From assembly GCA_964483155.1 (NCBI GenBank), contig CAZAAC010000007.1, forward strand, positions 11,101 through 75,100: DNA of 64,000 nucleotides. Reading direction: 5' to 3'. The DNA is from JAAYYM01 sp964483155. GTDB lineage: Bacteria > Bacillota > Clostridia > Lachnospirales > Lachnospiraceae. Below are positions 1 through 8,684 of this stretch, piece after piece. Every line of letters begins with the position of its first letter. Positions within the stretch are counted from its first letter, which is position 1. The notes beneath the pieces were generated by a model. That model was not told the DNA's origin, did not search any database, and saw only the letters and a list, made by a program, of their open reading frames with translations. The position numbers and the translations under genes were made by a program.

Positions 1-384
1 AATGGTTTAGCAGCTATCAATAGTAGCGCACTTAGCAAGAGCACATTTCTTACAACTTTAAAAAAAGGACAGACAGCAACAGTTAAGCTTACAATTGGAA
101 TGGACGGAGAATCCATTCGAAATGAGTATGCAGCAGCTTTTGGAGAAATAGACTTTGGATTTGAAGTAATGTATGATACACCAACTGGTCAAGTAATTGT
201 AAACAAAGTAGTAAAAACGGGCTCCGGTGCAAAAAATGAAATAGTAGAAACATTTAAAAATGTTTATATAGCCGTAAAAACTGGTGATACAACAACGATG
301 GGGCTCTTTATTATAATTTTGATAATAGGAATATCAACACTGATCATAACAAATAAAAAAAATAACAACACGGAGGAAATGTAA
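1..384 (+). CDS. C-terminal part of a membrane/wall-anchored surface protein (5' truncated by window)
   Basis: The reading frame is already open at base 1, so the start lies outside the window; 127 residues are visible. The segment LKKGQTATVKLTIGMDGES followed by a short beta-rich stretch resembles the end of the secreted domain in SipW-dependent, TasA-like wall proteins of clostridia (family knowledge, not proven here). It ends in VKTGDTTTMG, a hydrophobic stretch (FIIILIIGISTLIIT) and a Lys/Asn tail, which is the layout of a sortase sorting signal with a non-LPXTG motif. The stop overlaps the next start (TAATG), so the two genes are translationally coupled. It is a plausible substrate of the sortase domain encoded at 11.4-12.7 kb; that link is inferred. 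Confidence 0.75.
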   Translation, partial: NGLAAINSSALSKSTFLTTLKKGQTATVKLTIGMDGESIRNEYAAAFGEIDFGFEVMYDTPTGQVIVNKVVKTGSGAKNEIVETFKNVYIAVKTGDTTTMGLFIIILIIGISTLIITNKKNNNTEEM

Positions 385-1406
385 TGTTAATAAAAAAATT
401 TGCAATTGCTTTTTGTTGTATTATTTTAATGACGCCTACCACTTCTGTTATGGCATCAAATGATTATACTCTTACTATAAGAGCAGGTAGTAGTAGCGTT
501 AATGGTCATTTTACGGAAGAATATAAAAATTACATCAATGAATTACTAAATAAAAATAATATAACAAGTTATGATTTTTCAGAAAAAACAATTAGAATAA
601 CAATACCAGAAGGAAGTGCTTTACCAGAGCTACCTACATCGTTACTATATGTTGATGTACCATTAGATTATTATATTTTACCATCTGGCTGGGGTTATGC
701 AAAAAACAGTGGAGTTATATTTCGAAATGAAGATATAGTAGTACAATATGGAAGACTCATAAATGGAGTAGAATATACAGTTTACTATCTTGAAAGAGGA
801 ACCACACGAAATATAGCAGCACCATATATTAATAGAGGCAAAGACGGAGAAAAAATCGAGAAAACAGCAATATTAATAAATGGTTATACATTAGATATGG
901 GAAGTCTAGTGAAACAAGAAATTAAATTAGACAAAAATATATCTGAAAATAGTATTCAATTTTATTATAACTACGCAGGACCCGGTTCAACGTATTCAGA
1001 GACAACAGAAACATTATATGTAGACGGAGGAGCAACTACAGAATATAGAGAAACAGAAGTCCCTACTTATATAGCAACGGCTACAGCAGGAGATGGGATG
1101 GGCGCAGGAGAAGGAGGTAATGCAGGAGAAATTGCTATTGCAGAGGAAGGCGTACCTTTGGCAGAAGCACCAGAAGAAACAGGTGAAAGTAAAGAGACCG
1201 AAAAAGGAGAAAATGAAAAAAAAATTATTGAAGATGAAAATCCACCGCTCACAGAAAAATTTTATGAAAAAGATAATTGGTTAATTTGGGTAGCGTGTAT
1301 ACTTGGAGCTGCTGTAATCATTACAGGAACTACTTACATTGGAATTAAAAGAGTAAATGAAAAAGCAATAAATAATAGTATGAAAGATGATAAAAAGAAA
1401 AATTAG
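384..1406 (+). CDS. Secreted, C-terminally membrane-anchored protein of unknown function
   Basis: A 340-residue protein whose ATG overlaps the stop of the preceding gene; a GGAGG site lies just upstream. Residues 1-24 are a typical signal peptide (KKFAIAFCCIILM then SVMASND). The ectodomain of about 200 residues is not recognised. It is followed by a Gly/Ala/Glu-rich, low-complexity linker (about 230-290) and a single transmembrane helix (about 295-318, WLIWVACILGAAVIITG) with a Lys-rich cytoplasmic tail. No LPXTG-like motif precedes the helix, so it is probably anchored by the helix itself. Coupling to the upstream anchored protein suggests a partner at the cell surface. The Glu/Lys-rich linker contains long homopolymer A runs, so the frame could be phase-variable, but nothing shows this directly. 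Confidence 0.7.
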   Translation: MLIKKFAIAFCCIILMTPTTSVMASNDYTLTIRAGSSSVNGHFTEEYKNYINELLNKNNITSYDFSEKTIRITIPEGSALPELPTSLLYVDVPLDYYILPSGWGYAKNSGVIFRNEDIVVQYGRLINGVEYTVYYLERGTTRNIAAPYINRGKDGEKIEKTAILINGYTLDMGSLVKQEIKLDKNISENSIQFYYNYAGPGSTYSETTETLYVDGGATTEYRETEVPTYIATATAGDGMGAGEGGNAGEIAIAEEGVPLAEAPEETGESKETEKGENEKKIIEDENPPLTEKFYEKDNWLIWVACILGAAVIITGTTYIGIKRVNEKAINNSMKDDKKKN

Positions 1407-1407
1407 G

Positions 1408-1448
1408 TTTAAAGTGCGCCTATAATAGAGGTGCACTTTAAAATTGTT
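1408..1448 (+). terminator. Hairpin terminator after the anchored-protein pair
   Basis: A stem of about 14 bp pairs TTTAAAGTGC at 1408-1417 with GCACTTTAAA at 1433-1442, extended inward by GCCT/AGGT, around a 7-nt loop. It begins two bases after the stop codon and is followed by ATTGTT. The 3' U-run is weak, so some read-through is possible. Confidence 0.55.
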
Positions 1449-1475
1449 GACTTTTGGAAATAAGTTAAGTAAGAT
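1447..1475 (+). promoter_or_regulatory. Putative sigma-A promoter of the SARP regulator
   Basis: TTGACT, a 17-base spacer and TAAGAT lie directly after the hairpin and about 30 bases ahead of the GGGAGGA ribosome site of the regulator gene. This is a match by eye only. Confidence 0.45.
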
Positions 1476-1507
1476 AATAAAAAGGGGATTTTTGGGAGGA
1501 GACATTA

Positions 1508-2722
1508 GTGTTTGCAGTCAACTTACTTGGGAAATTTCAAATAATGAACGGGGCAGGTGTTCTCAACGATGATAATATTTGCTCAGAGATGATTGTAAAG
1601 TTGTTATCTTTTATTATTGTTCACAGAGATCATACTTTAACCGTAAATGAACTGATTGATGTATTATGGCAAGAAGACGAGACAAATAATCCAGCAGGAG
1701 CTTTAAAGAATTTAATGTATCGTTTAAGAACAATCATGAAAAAAACCTTTGGCGACGGGGAGTATATTATTACAACAAGGGGCGCGTATTATTGGAACTA
1801 TAAATATAAAATGATTGTAGATATAGAGGAATATGAAAAACTATGCGAAAAAGGAGATAAAACAAAAAATAATTACGAACAAAAGATAAAGTATTATGAA
1901 GAAGCAATAAAATTATATCAAGGGAATTTTTTGACAAAATACTCTTCAATGCATTGGATTGTTCCACTTTCCACCTATTATCACTCACTATTTTTAACAA
2001 CAGTTAAGAAAATTGCAAAGTTATATGTAGAGACACAGCAATATGAAAAAATGGAAAAAGTATGTACTAATGCACTTTGTTATGACGCAGTGGATGAAAG
2101 GTTACATTGTTTATTGATAAAGGCTTTAATTTACCAGAACAAAAATGAATTAGCAAAAGAATACTATGATAGAGCCGAAAAATTATTATATTCTACACTT
2201 GGAGTAAGAAAATCAGCAAAATTAAATGAAGTTCATAATGAACTCATGAAAACGAAAAATGGCGTTAGGGCTGTTGAGATCCAAGAAGTAAATGAAGAAA
2301 TGGCAGAAAATAATAATCCAGAAGGCGCATACATATGTGGATATCCAATTTTCAAAGAGATATACCGCTTAGAATCAAGGAGAATTAATAGGCTTGGATT
2401 ATCAGAGTATGTACTACTTATGACAGTTTCTTTAGCAAAAGAAGCAATGGATAATAGTAATGAAAAGTATAATGAGTATCATATTAATCGAACAATGAGT
2501 TGCTTGGAGGAGGCGCTCAGAGAATCACTTCGAATTGGCGATGTAGCAGCCAGATATAGCGATTCACAGTATATTGTTTTATTACCAACACTTGATTATG
2601 AAGATAGTATTATGGTTACTAATCGTATTACGGCTAACCTATATGAAAAAGTAAGCAATAAAAGAATTTCTGTTAAAAGTGATATAACGGAGATGGCAAT
2701 GGTAGAATCTCTTGGAAAGTAG
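1508..2722 (+). CDS. SARP-type transcriptional regulator (wHTH + BTAD) with a degenerate GGDEF-like C-terminus
   Basis: A 404-residue protein starting at GTG behind GGGAGGA. Residues 1-95 form an OmpR-type winged helix (LLGKFQIMNG... LTVNELIDVLW... LKNLMYRLRTIMKK), and residues about 100-245 a helical BTAD/TPR domain, as in SARP activators. The last 150 residues resemble a GGDEF domain: RIGDVAARYSDSQYIVLLP sits where active enzymes have R-x-GD-x-x-ARYGGDEF-x-x-LLP. The GGDEF signature is replaced by SDSQY, so cyclase activity is unlikely; the domain may bind a ligand or mediate protein contacts. It sits upstream of the matrix protein genes and is a good candidate for their regulator (inference). 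Regulators of this kind bind direct repeats near promoters. Confidence 0.8.
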   Translation: MFAVNLLGKFQIMNGAGVLNDDNICSEMIVKLLSFIIVHRDHTLTVNELIDVLWQEDETNNPAGALKNLMYRLRTIMKKTFGDGEYIITTRGAYYWNYKYKMIVDIEEYEKLCEKGDKTKNNYEQKIKYYEEAIKLYQGNFLTKYSSMHWIVPLSTYYHSLFLTTVKKIAKLYVETQQYEKMEKVCTNALCYDAVDERLHCLLIKALIYQNKNELAKEYYDRAEKLLYSTLGVRKSAKLNEVHNELMKTKNGVRAVEIQEVNEEMAENNNPEGAYICGYPIFKEIYRLESRRINRLGLSEYVLLMTVSLAKEAMDNSNEKYNEYHINRTMSCLEEALRESLRIGDVAARYSDSQYIVLLPTLDYEDSIMVTNRITANLYEKVSNKRISVKSDITEMAMVESLGK

Positions 2723-2729
2723 GATATGT

Positions 2730-3149
2730 ATGAAAAAAATTAATCAGTATCCGCGTAATGCAATACGAATTTGTATTGATTATTATGAACAAGGGCTTAC
2801 CGGCCGTGCATTTTCACCGCTTTGTGCCAATGTAATTAATTATAGCGGAATTCAAGAATTATTGCTTAAAGTAGACGATATTTTTGATAGAGTAGGATAT
2901 CCGCAAGCATTTCATGAAAGAAGAACTTTTTGGGGTGTTATGAAAACAAAAAAGAAATACGGAGGAATTCCTTTACCAATACTGGAGGCAGCTAATATTT
3001 TAGAGAAAAGAGGAAAAATACAGACTTATGATATTATGATTACTTCCCGACGAAATGCTAGCTGGCAAGGGTTTTTTCTAAATGAGAGTGGTAAAAGAAT
3101 AAAAGCCTTTAAGGGAGAACTTGGTTTAGTAGAGTGGTTGACAAAATAA
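2730..3149 (+). CDS. Small conserved-looking protein with C-terminal WQG motif
   Basis: A 139-residue protein of unknown function. ATG 2730 is preferred to the upstream TTG at 2712 because it has GGAAAG at a suitable distance; it begins 8 bases after the regulator stop, so the two genes are probably co-transcribed. The N-terminal 90 residues are not recognised. The last 40 residues (ITSRRNASWQGFF then FKGELGLVEWL) closely resemble the 65-residue protein encoded just before the signal peptidase-sortase fusion, which suggests a shared small domain. There is no signal peptide or membrane helix, so it should be cytoplasmic. Its position with the SARP gene hints at a regulatory accessory role. Confidence 0.65.
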   Translation: MKKINQYPRNAIRICIDYYEQGLTGRAFSPLCANVINYSGIQELLLKVDDIFDRVGYPQAFHERRTFWGVMKTKKKYGGIPLPILEAANILEKRGKIQTYDIMITSRRNASWQGFFLNESGKRIKAFKGELGLVEWLTK

Positions 3150-3199
3150 AGTAAGCTATCAATAAAATATAGTTTCTAATAATTTATACAGTTATATCA

Positions 3200-3240
3200 A
3201 GATCCAAGATGAGTTAATCTATCATCTTGGATCTTTTTGT
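3200..3240 (+). terminator. Rho-independent terminator
   Basis: A perfect 13-bp inverted repeat (AGATCCAAGATGA at 3200-3212 with TCATCTTGGATCT at 3222-3234) has a 9-nt loop and is followed by TTTTGTT. It closes the SARP/WQG transcript. Confidence 0.85.
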
Positions 3241-3330
3241 TGAATGTATTTGATGTGACCAATGTGTGACTTTGGACTGTTATAGTAATTAAATATAGTC
3301 GGAGTTTAGGCCTTGAAAAAGAGATAAATA

Positions 3331-3358
3331 TTGATTCTATTTAAGAATTAATTATAAA
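3331..3358 (+). promoter_or_regulatory. Putative sigma-A promoter of the matrix operon
   Basis: TTGATT, a 16-base spacer and TATAAA lie about 45 bases upstream of the vWA gene and after the terminator. The rest of this 254-base gap is AT-rich and shows no other structure that I can support. Confidence 0.4.
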
Positions 3359-3403
3359 CAATATCATATAGATACCATACTCGTGAGTACTAGGAGGAAC
3401 AAA

Positions 3404-6400
3404 ATGAAAGTTGGAAATAGAAAGAGATTAACTGCAGTTATATTATGCATGGTATTGGTGTTGTCCAACACTGATTTTATAGGAGCAGCAATAAGTGAAA
3501 ATGAGATGCAAAATACAGTAATATCTGATAATGATATTGATAAAAAAGATGAAACAAAAATTTCGGAAAATGAAGTACCTCTTGCACCAATAGTAGAAGA
3601 AACAGAACCACCTAAAACTGTTTCAGAAAATGTAATAAGTGAAAATAGTGTAAGTGAAAGCAATATAAGTGAAAATGGGGTAAAGGCAGATGTTGAAAAA
3701 ATTCTTTTTCAAACAATAAAAGGGGTAACGATTACTCTGTCAGCATCAGCAAATGTAATTCCAGAAGATGCAAGTCTTTCCGTAAATGAATTAGAAGCGG
3801 AAGCACTTGAAAATGTGGAAGAAGCACTTGAGAATGAAGAAATCAAACAAAAAAAGAGAATACAGAGTTATAAAGCTTATGACATAAAAATCATTGTGAG
3901 TGGAAATGAAGTTCAACCGAGCGGTAATGTAAAAGTAACATTTTCAGGAGAGTTACCGGTTATTAAAGAAGGAAAAGAGTTACTAGTATATCATATAGAT
4001 GAAGAAAAAAAAGTTGCAACAGATATGAAGGGAAAGATAGAAAACAATGAAATAAGAGAAAAACCAGTAGTTGCTATAATGACAACTCATTTTTCAACTT
4101 ATGCAATTGTACAAGAATCCACATCTTCTTTATTATCAAAAAGTAACAGACAAGATATGAGTAATACAGTTGGACAGAAAAAGACAGTTCATGTACAAAG
4201 CTGGGATGACAGGACCTATAAAATAGATTTGGCGGCATGGGCAGGAAATGATGTCACAAAACCTGTAGATGTAGTCATGGCACTAGACTTCTCTGGAAGT
4301 ATGCCATGGATGATCGATAGACCTACGGGTGAAACCATAACATATTTAGAATTAATAAATAGGACAACAAACGCGGTAAAGCAAGAGCATAGTATTATTA
4401 ATTCCAATCCAGATCAATACCAATGGAAGTATAAATATTATGTTGAAGTAACAAAATCAACTTTTGATGGATATACAGAATATCGACCGATTACATGGCA
4501 TGATAATAAATGGCAATTTGTTAATCCAGGAAATAACTATATAAACCTTAGTAGTGGCTGTTACGATAACAATGAGCTAAAGATCTATATTAGGGGTGAA
4601 AATGATAAAACAAAACTTGATTTATTAAGAGAATGTGTTGGGGCATTTGTAAAAGAAATGAGTCAGTTAGAGGGATGTCAGATTAGTTTTACAGCGTTTG
4701 CAAGTGGTGTTCAGGGTAATAATATTGTTAATCAAAGTACAGATGCAACAAATCTAATAGAAAATGGAATTAATACGCCTTTTGGAACTTTAAAGGTAGA
4801 TAGTGAAGGAAATCCTGTTTTTAGTGGAGGGACTACAACTGCTTTGGCAGGAGGAACACGTCAAGATATTGGATTACAACAGGCGAATGATTTGATAGAT
4901 CGGTTTTCAGGTGATAATAATAAAGTAGTCATTTTATTCACAGATGGAGCACCAAATGGAGCTGATTTAAAGGATATTACGGACGAAATGGATAATATCA
5001 TAGATAAGGAAGTTGATTTATATACAAGTATTTTCTATAATGATGCAACTAAAAACAAAAAAATCATTAATTATCCTGATATTACAGTAGGAGACGTGGT
5101 AGCTTCTTGGAAAGAACATGTGACGGCTTTATATGAGAGTAAAAATAATGCCAGTTTAATAGAAGCGTTTGATGATATGCTTGATAAAATTATTAATTCA
5201 GTAACTGCAAATAGAATAATTGATCAGATATCAAATGAATTTATTTATTACTTATACGATGACACAACAAAAACAGGACGACCAATATTATATGATGAAA
5301 ACCAGGATGGTATAGAGGATGACTATTCATCTATACCAAGTGGAGAGAAGGTTCTTGTCTTTGATATAGAGGGGAATGGAAAATTATATATTAATGGTGA
5401 GGGGATTTATTTTCTACAATGGGAGAACATTACTTTAACTGGAGGAGCCGAGAATACAGCAAGTTTCAAAAAAGAATTTTATGTACAGGCTAAAAATGAT
5501 TATTTCGGAGGAAATGATGTATACACAAATGGAACAAATTCGGGTATTTATCTAAACCAGGAAGATAGTGTACCTTCCATTATGTTTGATCGACCACCAG
5601 TAAATGTAAAAATAGAATATGAACTAGGAATGGCAGAAGATATCATTTTTTTAGGGGAAGAATTAATTGATTATTTTACGGTGGAAAAAGAAAATATTAT
5701 CAAAGCAGTTTCTGTAAACGGAATAAGTATAGATGAATTTTGCACCAAAGATATTACCTTAGAGTGCAAATGGTATAAAGATGCATTATATTCAGAAGAG
5801 ACAAGTTTTGAAGAAATTCAAAAGTCAAAACCTATGGAGACAACGGTCTATTATGCAAAGGTTATTATAAAACCAAAAGGAAATGGAGTTTCTTCATGGG
5901 AAAGTATGACAGATGATTCTGGAAATATGGAATATAGTAACGGTATGAAATACTATGCAATAACACCAGAAGGTGAAGAAAGGACAGAAATAGGAACATA
6001 TACAATATATGTTGTTGATGGCAAGTTAGATATTACAAAGAGAATTAATGAATATTATGAAAAAAAATCTGTTTCAGAACATATTGTTGATAATCAGACT
6101 TTTATATTTAAAATTGAAAAATATAATATGGGAAATGACAATCAACTAATAAAAGATACAGATTTTGGTGATGTATATGAAACAATAAACTTTGCGCAAA
6201 AGGAAGACATAAAAACAAAAACAAAAACATTGATCGGTCTTGAAAAAGGCTATTATAAAATAACTGAAGAAACAGATTGGTCATGGAAGTTTGAGCAAAG
6301 ATTGAAAAAATTTGAGGGAGAAACAGTAAGTGTTAATGAAGAGGAATACTTTATTGTTGGAAAACGAAGTAGTATGAACGGAAAAAGTATGTTTACTGGA

Positions 6401-6595
6401 CTAGATACTGAGACAAGAAAATATATGCAGGCAGGAAGATTTTTTAAATTAACAGAGGAAGGTAAAGCGTTGGTTGAAACCGGTGATGAAACAACGAATC
6501 CTAATCTTAGTATTAAATTTTATAATGAAAAAAAAGAAAAAAAGTGGTTTGGTGATGTTTCTATAATGAAAAATATTTTTAATAAAAGTGAGTAA
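3404..6595 (+). CDS. Large secreted von Willebrand A-domain surface protein
   Basis: A 1063-residue protein. ATG 3404 follows AGGAGG by 6 bases; an upstream in-frame GTG (3383) precedes that site and is not used here. A signal peptide occupies residues 1-25. Residues 26-70 contain several ISEN/VSEN motifs. A vWA domain spans about 285-600, with MIDAS residues DFSGS (Asp295, Ser297, Ser299) and FTDG (Asp514). An insertion of roughly 80 residues follows the first MIDAS loop. C-terminal regions resemble Cna-B/SpaA-type beta domains (LDITKRINEYY, then LIGLEKGYYKITEETDWSW). There is no sorting signal or C-terminal membrane helix, so it may be held by partners. It heads the signal peptidase/TasA-like operon and may act as an adhesive matrix or tip component; this role is inferred. 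Confidence 0.85.
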   Translation: MKVGNRKRLTAVILCMVLVLSNTDFIGAAISENEMQNTVISDNDIDKKDETKISENEVPLAPIVEETEPPKTVSENVISENSVSESNISENGVKADVEKILFQTIKGVTITLSASANVIPEDASLSVNELEAEALENVEEALENEEIKQKKRIQSYKAYDIKIIVSGNEVQPSGNVKVTFSGELPVIKEGKELLVYHIDEEKKVATDMKGKIENNEIREKPVVAIMTTHFSTYAIVQESTSSLLSKSNRQDMSNTVGQKKTVHVQSWDDRTYKIDLAAWAGNDVTKPVDVVMALDFSGSMPWMIDRPTGETITYLELINRTTNAVKQEHSIINSNPDQYQWKYKYYVEVTKSTFDGYTEYRPITWHDNKWQFVNPGNNYINLSSGCYDNNELKIYIRGENDKTKLDLLRECVGAFVKEMSQLEGCQISFTAFASGVQGNNIVNQSTDATNLIENGINTPFGTLKVDSEGNPVFSGGTTTALAGGTRQDIGLQQANDLIDRFSGDNNKVVILFTDGAPNGADLKDITDEMDNIIDKEVDLYTSIFYNDATKNKKIINYPDITVGDVVASWKEHVTALYESKNNASLIEAFDDMLDKIINSVTANRIIDQISNEFIYYLYDDTTKTGRPILYDENQDGIEDDYSSIPSGEKVLVFDIEGNGKLYINGEGIYFLQWENITLTGGAENTASFKKEFYVQAKNDYFGGNDVYTNGTNSGIYLNQEDSVPSIMFDRPPVNVKIEYELGMAEDIIFLGEELIDYFTVEKENIIKAVSVNGISIDEFCTKDITLECKWYKDALYSEETSFEEIQKSKPMETTVYYAKVIIKPKGNGVSSWESMTDDSGNMEYSNGMKYYAITPEGEERTEIGTYTIYVVDGKLDITKRINEYYEKKSVSEHIVDNQTFIFKIEKYNMGNDNQLIKDTDFGDVYETINFAQKEDIKTKTKTLIGLEKGYYKITEETDWSWKFEQRLKKFEGETVSVNEEEYFIVGKRSSMNGKSMFTGLDTETRKYMQAGRFFKLTEEGKALVETGDETTNPNLSIKFYNEKKEKKWFGDVSIMKNIFNKSE

Positions 6596-6622
6596 AAAAT
6601 ATAAAAAAGGAATGAAAATATA

Positions 6623-7126
6623 TTGAGACAGTTATGGAAGATAATCAGCAACATCTTATTAGCAGTTTTAGTGGCACTTGTAGTAATTCTAGTGTTGCCG
6701 CGTATATTTGGAGTACAGCCACTTGTCGTGCTAAGTGGTAGTATGGAACCTACTTATCATGTAGGAAGTCTCATATATGTAAAGAATATTAATCCTAAAG
6801 AATTAGAAATTGGAGACCCAGTTACCTATGAAATTAGTCTTGATAAAACAATGGTTACACATAGGATTATAGAAATTGATGCAGAAAATCAATGTATCTA
6901 TACCAAGGGAGATGCAAATAATGTAGCTGATGGTGAAGCGATACCATATACAGATATAATTGGAAAGCCCTTATTATCAATACCGTATATTGGAAAGATA
7001 GCGTATTATTTTACGACACAGCAAGGTTCCATATTATTGATTACAGGAGTAGTTGTTATACTGATATTAGTGTTAATGTCAGAGTTGATTATAAAAGCAG
7101 ATAGAGATGAGAGTCGCTTTCATTAA
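6623..7126 (+). CDS. sipW: SipW-like (ER-type) signal peptidase I
   Basis: A 167-residue membrane protein starting at TTG behind AAAGGA. Helix 1 spans about residues 9-30 and helix 2 about 133-158. The catalytic Ser40 lies in LSGSMEPTYHVGS, and His80 in MVTHRI takes the place of the usual lysine, which is the Ser-His dyad of ER-type and SipW peptidases. TKGDAN follows. In Bacillus subtilis SipW is required to process TasA and TapA. Here five TasA-like precursors follow directly, which supports the same job: removing their signal peptides at the outer face of the membrane. A second SipW domain is encoded at the end of the cluster. Confidence 0.92.
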   Translation: MRQLWKIISNILLAVLVALVVILVLPRIFGVQPLVVLSGSMEPTYHVGSLIYVKNINPKELEIGDPVTYEISLDKTMVTHRIIEIDAENQCIYTKGDANNVADGEAIPYTDIIGKPLLSIPYIGKIAYYFTTQQGSILLITGVVVILILVLMSELIIKADRDESRFH

Positions 7127-7147
7127 AGCAGATAGTTAGGAGAAAGC

Positions 7148-7825
7148 ATGAAAAAATTTAATAGTAATAATAAAATCATTATTTGTTTGTCAATTGTAGC
7201 GATAGTAGCAGTTACTATTATTGGAACAGGAACAACTCTTGCAGTATTACGTGTTCAGGCTGGTGTTATTACAAATTCATTCAAATCAGCAAAGATTAAT
7301 GTACAAGTGGAAGAGTATAATCCTAGTTCAGAAAACAATGAAGGTAGTGACACAAAAAATGAAGTAGACTTTGGTATCATCGAAAAAAATGAGAGTATAA
7401 ATAAAGTTGTTTGGATTAAAAATATTGATTCATTAGATTATCCAACAACAGATACTTTTGTAAGATGTCGTGTCATACCTATTCTACGGGATCAACAAGG
7501 TAATAATATAGCAAAAAACGTTATTCTAAATATTTCTGGACAAGCATCAGATTGGATAATAGATGTAGATAATAACTATTACTATTATACCAAAATTTTA
7601 TCTAAAGGAGGAAAAACATCAAATCTTTTTGAAAACATACAAATAGAAAGTGACATACCAGCAGGAGCTGTACTGGAAATACAAGTACTTGTTGACGCAG
7701 TGCAGGCAAGACCGTTTGCTGAAAACTTCAATACTATGTCAGAAGAAAAAAAATCTGAGATTCCATCATATGATGCATGGAAATGGTATTACGATACAAA
7801 TACCAAAACACTAAAAAAAGAATAA
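7148..7825 (+). CDS. TasA/camelysin-like secreted matrix protein, copy 1
   Basis: A 225-residue protein 21 bases after the signal peptidase gene. The N-terminus has a positively charged start, a hydrophobic core (ICLSIVAIVAVTIIGTGTT) and then AVLRVQAGVITNSFKSAKI, the arrangement of SipW-dependent signal peptides in which the mature domain begins with a T/S-x-N-x-F segment. The mature part is predicted to be beta-rich, with TDTFVRCRVIPILRD matching the conserved strand of the TasA family. It ends in a Trp/Tyr-rich segment and has no membrane anchor. It may be a fibre or surface-layer subunit; assembly is inferred from the family. Confidence 0.82.
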   Translation: MKKFNSNNKIIICLSIVAIVAVTIIGTGTTLAVLRVQAGVITNSFKSAKINVQVEEYNPSSENNEGSDTKNEVDFGIIEKNESINKVVWIKNIDSLDYPTTDTFVRCRVIPILRDQQGNNIAKNVILNISGQASDWIIDVDNNYYYYTKILSKGGKTSNLFENIQIESDIPAGAVLEIQVLVDAVQARPFAENFNTMSEEKKSEIPSYDAWKWYYDTNTKTLKKE

Positions 7826-7857
7826 TAGAAGCCATTACTAAAAAAAGGAGCGGGATA

Positions 7858-8601
7858 ATGAATAAAAAGAAAATGCTTGTAACACTATTAACCATTATGT
7901 TGATTGCAGTTCTTACGATAGGGATAACAATGGCATTATTGAGAACAACAACAAAGGCAGTAACAAACACATTTACATCAGACAAAGAAATCACTATTTC
8001 ACTTAGAGAACCAAAATGGGACGGATATGGGTTTGAAACAGAAGCATCTATTCCAAGTAGCGAAATGCCAACGGGCGAAAGTTTAAATTTAGTAGGAGAC
8101 GATAGCTATCCTATGGGAGAACATGCTGTTGTTTCGACAAATAATATTTACGGTGCAAATATTGCAAATCAGTATATGCCTGGGGATATAATCCCTAAAA
8201 ACCCTATTGTTAGAAATACAAGCAAGGAGGAAGATGTTTATTTGGCAGTAACTGTTGATTGTATTGATGAAAATAATAATACTATAACAACAGAAGAATT
8301 CGAATCAAAATATGGACCTATTGCATTCAATACTGATCAATGGACAAAGATAGGAAGAACAGGAACAAAAGATATTTATCTTTATGGAACAGGCGGTGCA
8401 GATAGCAAAATAGCAACAGTGTTAGGAGAAGGTGAAGTAACAGAAAAAGCAGTTTTTTATCAAGTAAAATTGCTCGATACAATAGGGCAGGATACTGATA
8501 TTTTACCAACTTTTAAAATCATAGTAAATGCATATGCTATTCAAGCAAAAAATGTAACTACAGATAAAGCAGTAGCAGAATTGATAGCATTTATTATGTA
8601 G
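7858..8601 (+). CDS. TasA/camelysin-like secreted matrix protein, copy 2
   Basis: A 247-residue protein. ATG 7858 is chosen because it follows an AAAGGAG site and gives a compact signal peptide (MNKKKMLVTLLTIMLIAVLT); an earlier in-frame ATG lies inside the previous gene. The signal is followed by TKAVTNTFTSDKEITISL, the SipW-type junction. The family motif is clear: PGDIIPKNPIVRNTSKEED followed by VYLAVTVDC. It has no anchor. It is paralogous to its four neighbours but diverged, with identity mostly confined to the signal region and this motif. Confidence 0.85.
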   Translation: MNKKKMLVTLLTIMLIAVLTIGITMALLRTTTKAVTNTFTSDKEITISLREPKWDGYGFETEASIPSSEMPTGESLNLVGDDSYPMGEHAVVSTNNIYGANIANQYMPGDIIPKNPIVRNTSKEEDVYLAVTVDCIDENNNTITTEEFESKYGPIAFNTDQWTKIGRTGTKDIYLYGTGGADSKIATVLGEGEVTEKAVFYQVKLLDTIGQDTDILPTFKIIVNAYAIQAKNVTTDKAVAELIAFIM

Positions 8602-8684
8602 TCCATAATTGAATTATAAAAATTAAGTAAGAATATAATGAAAATAAAATAATATAAACATACAAATTAATGGAGGAAATAAAA

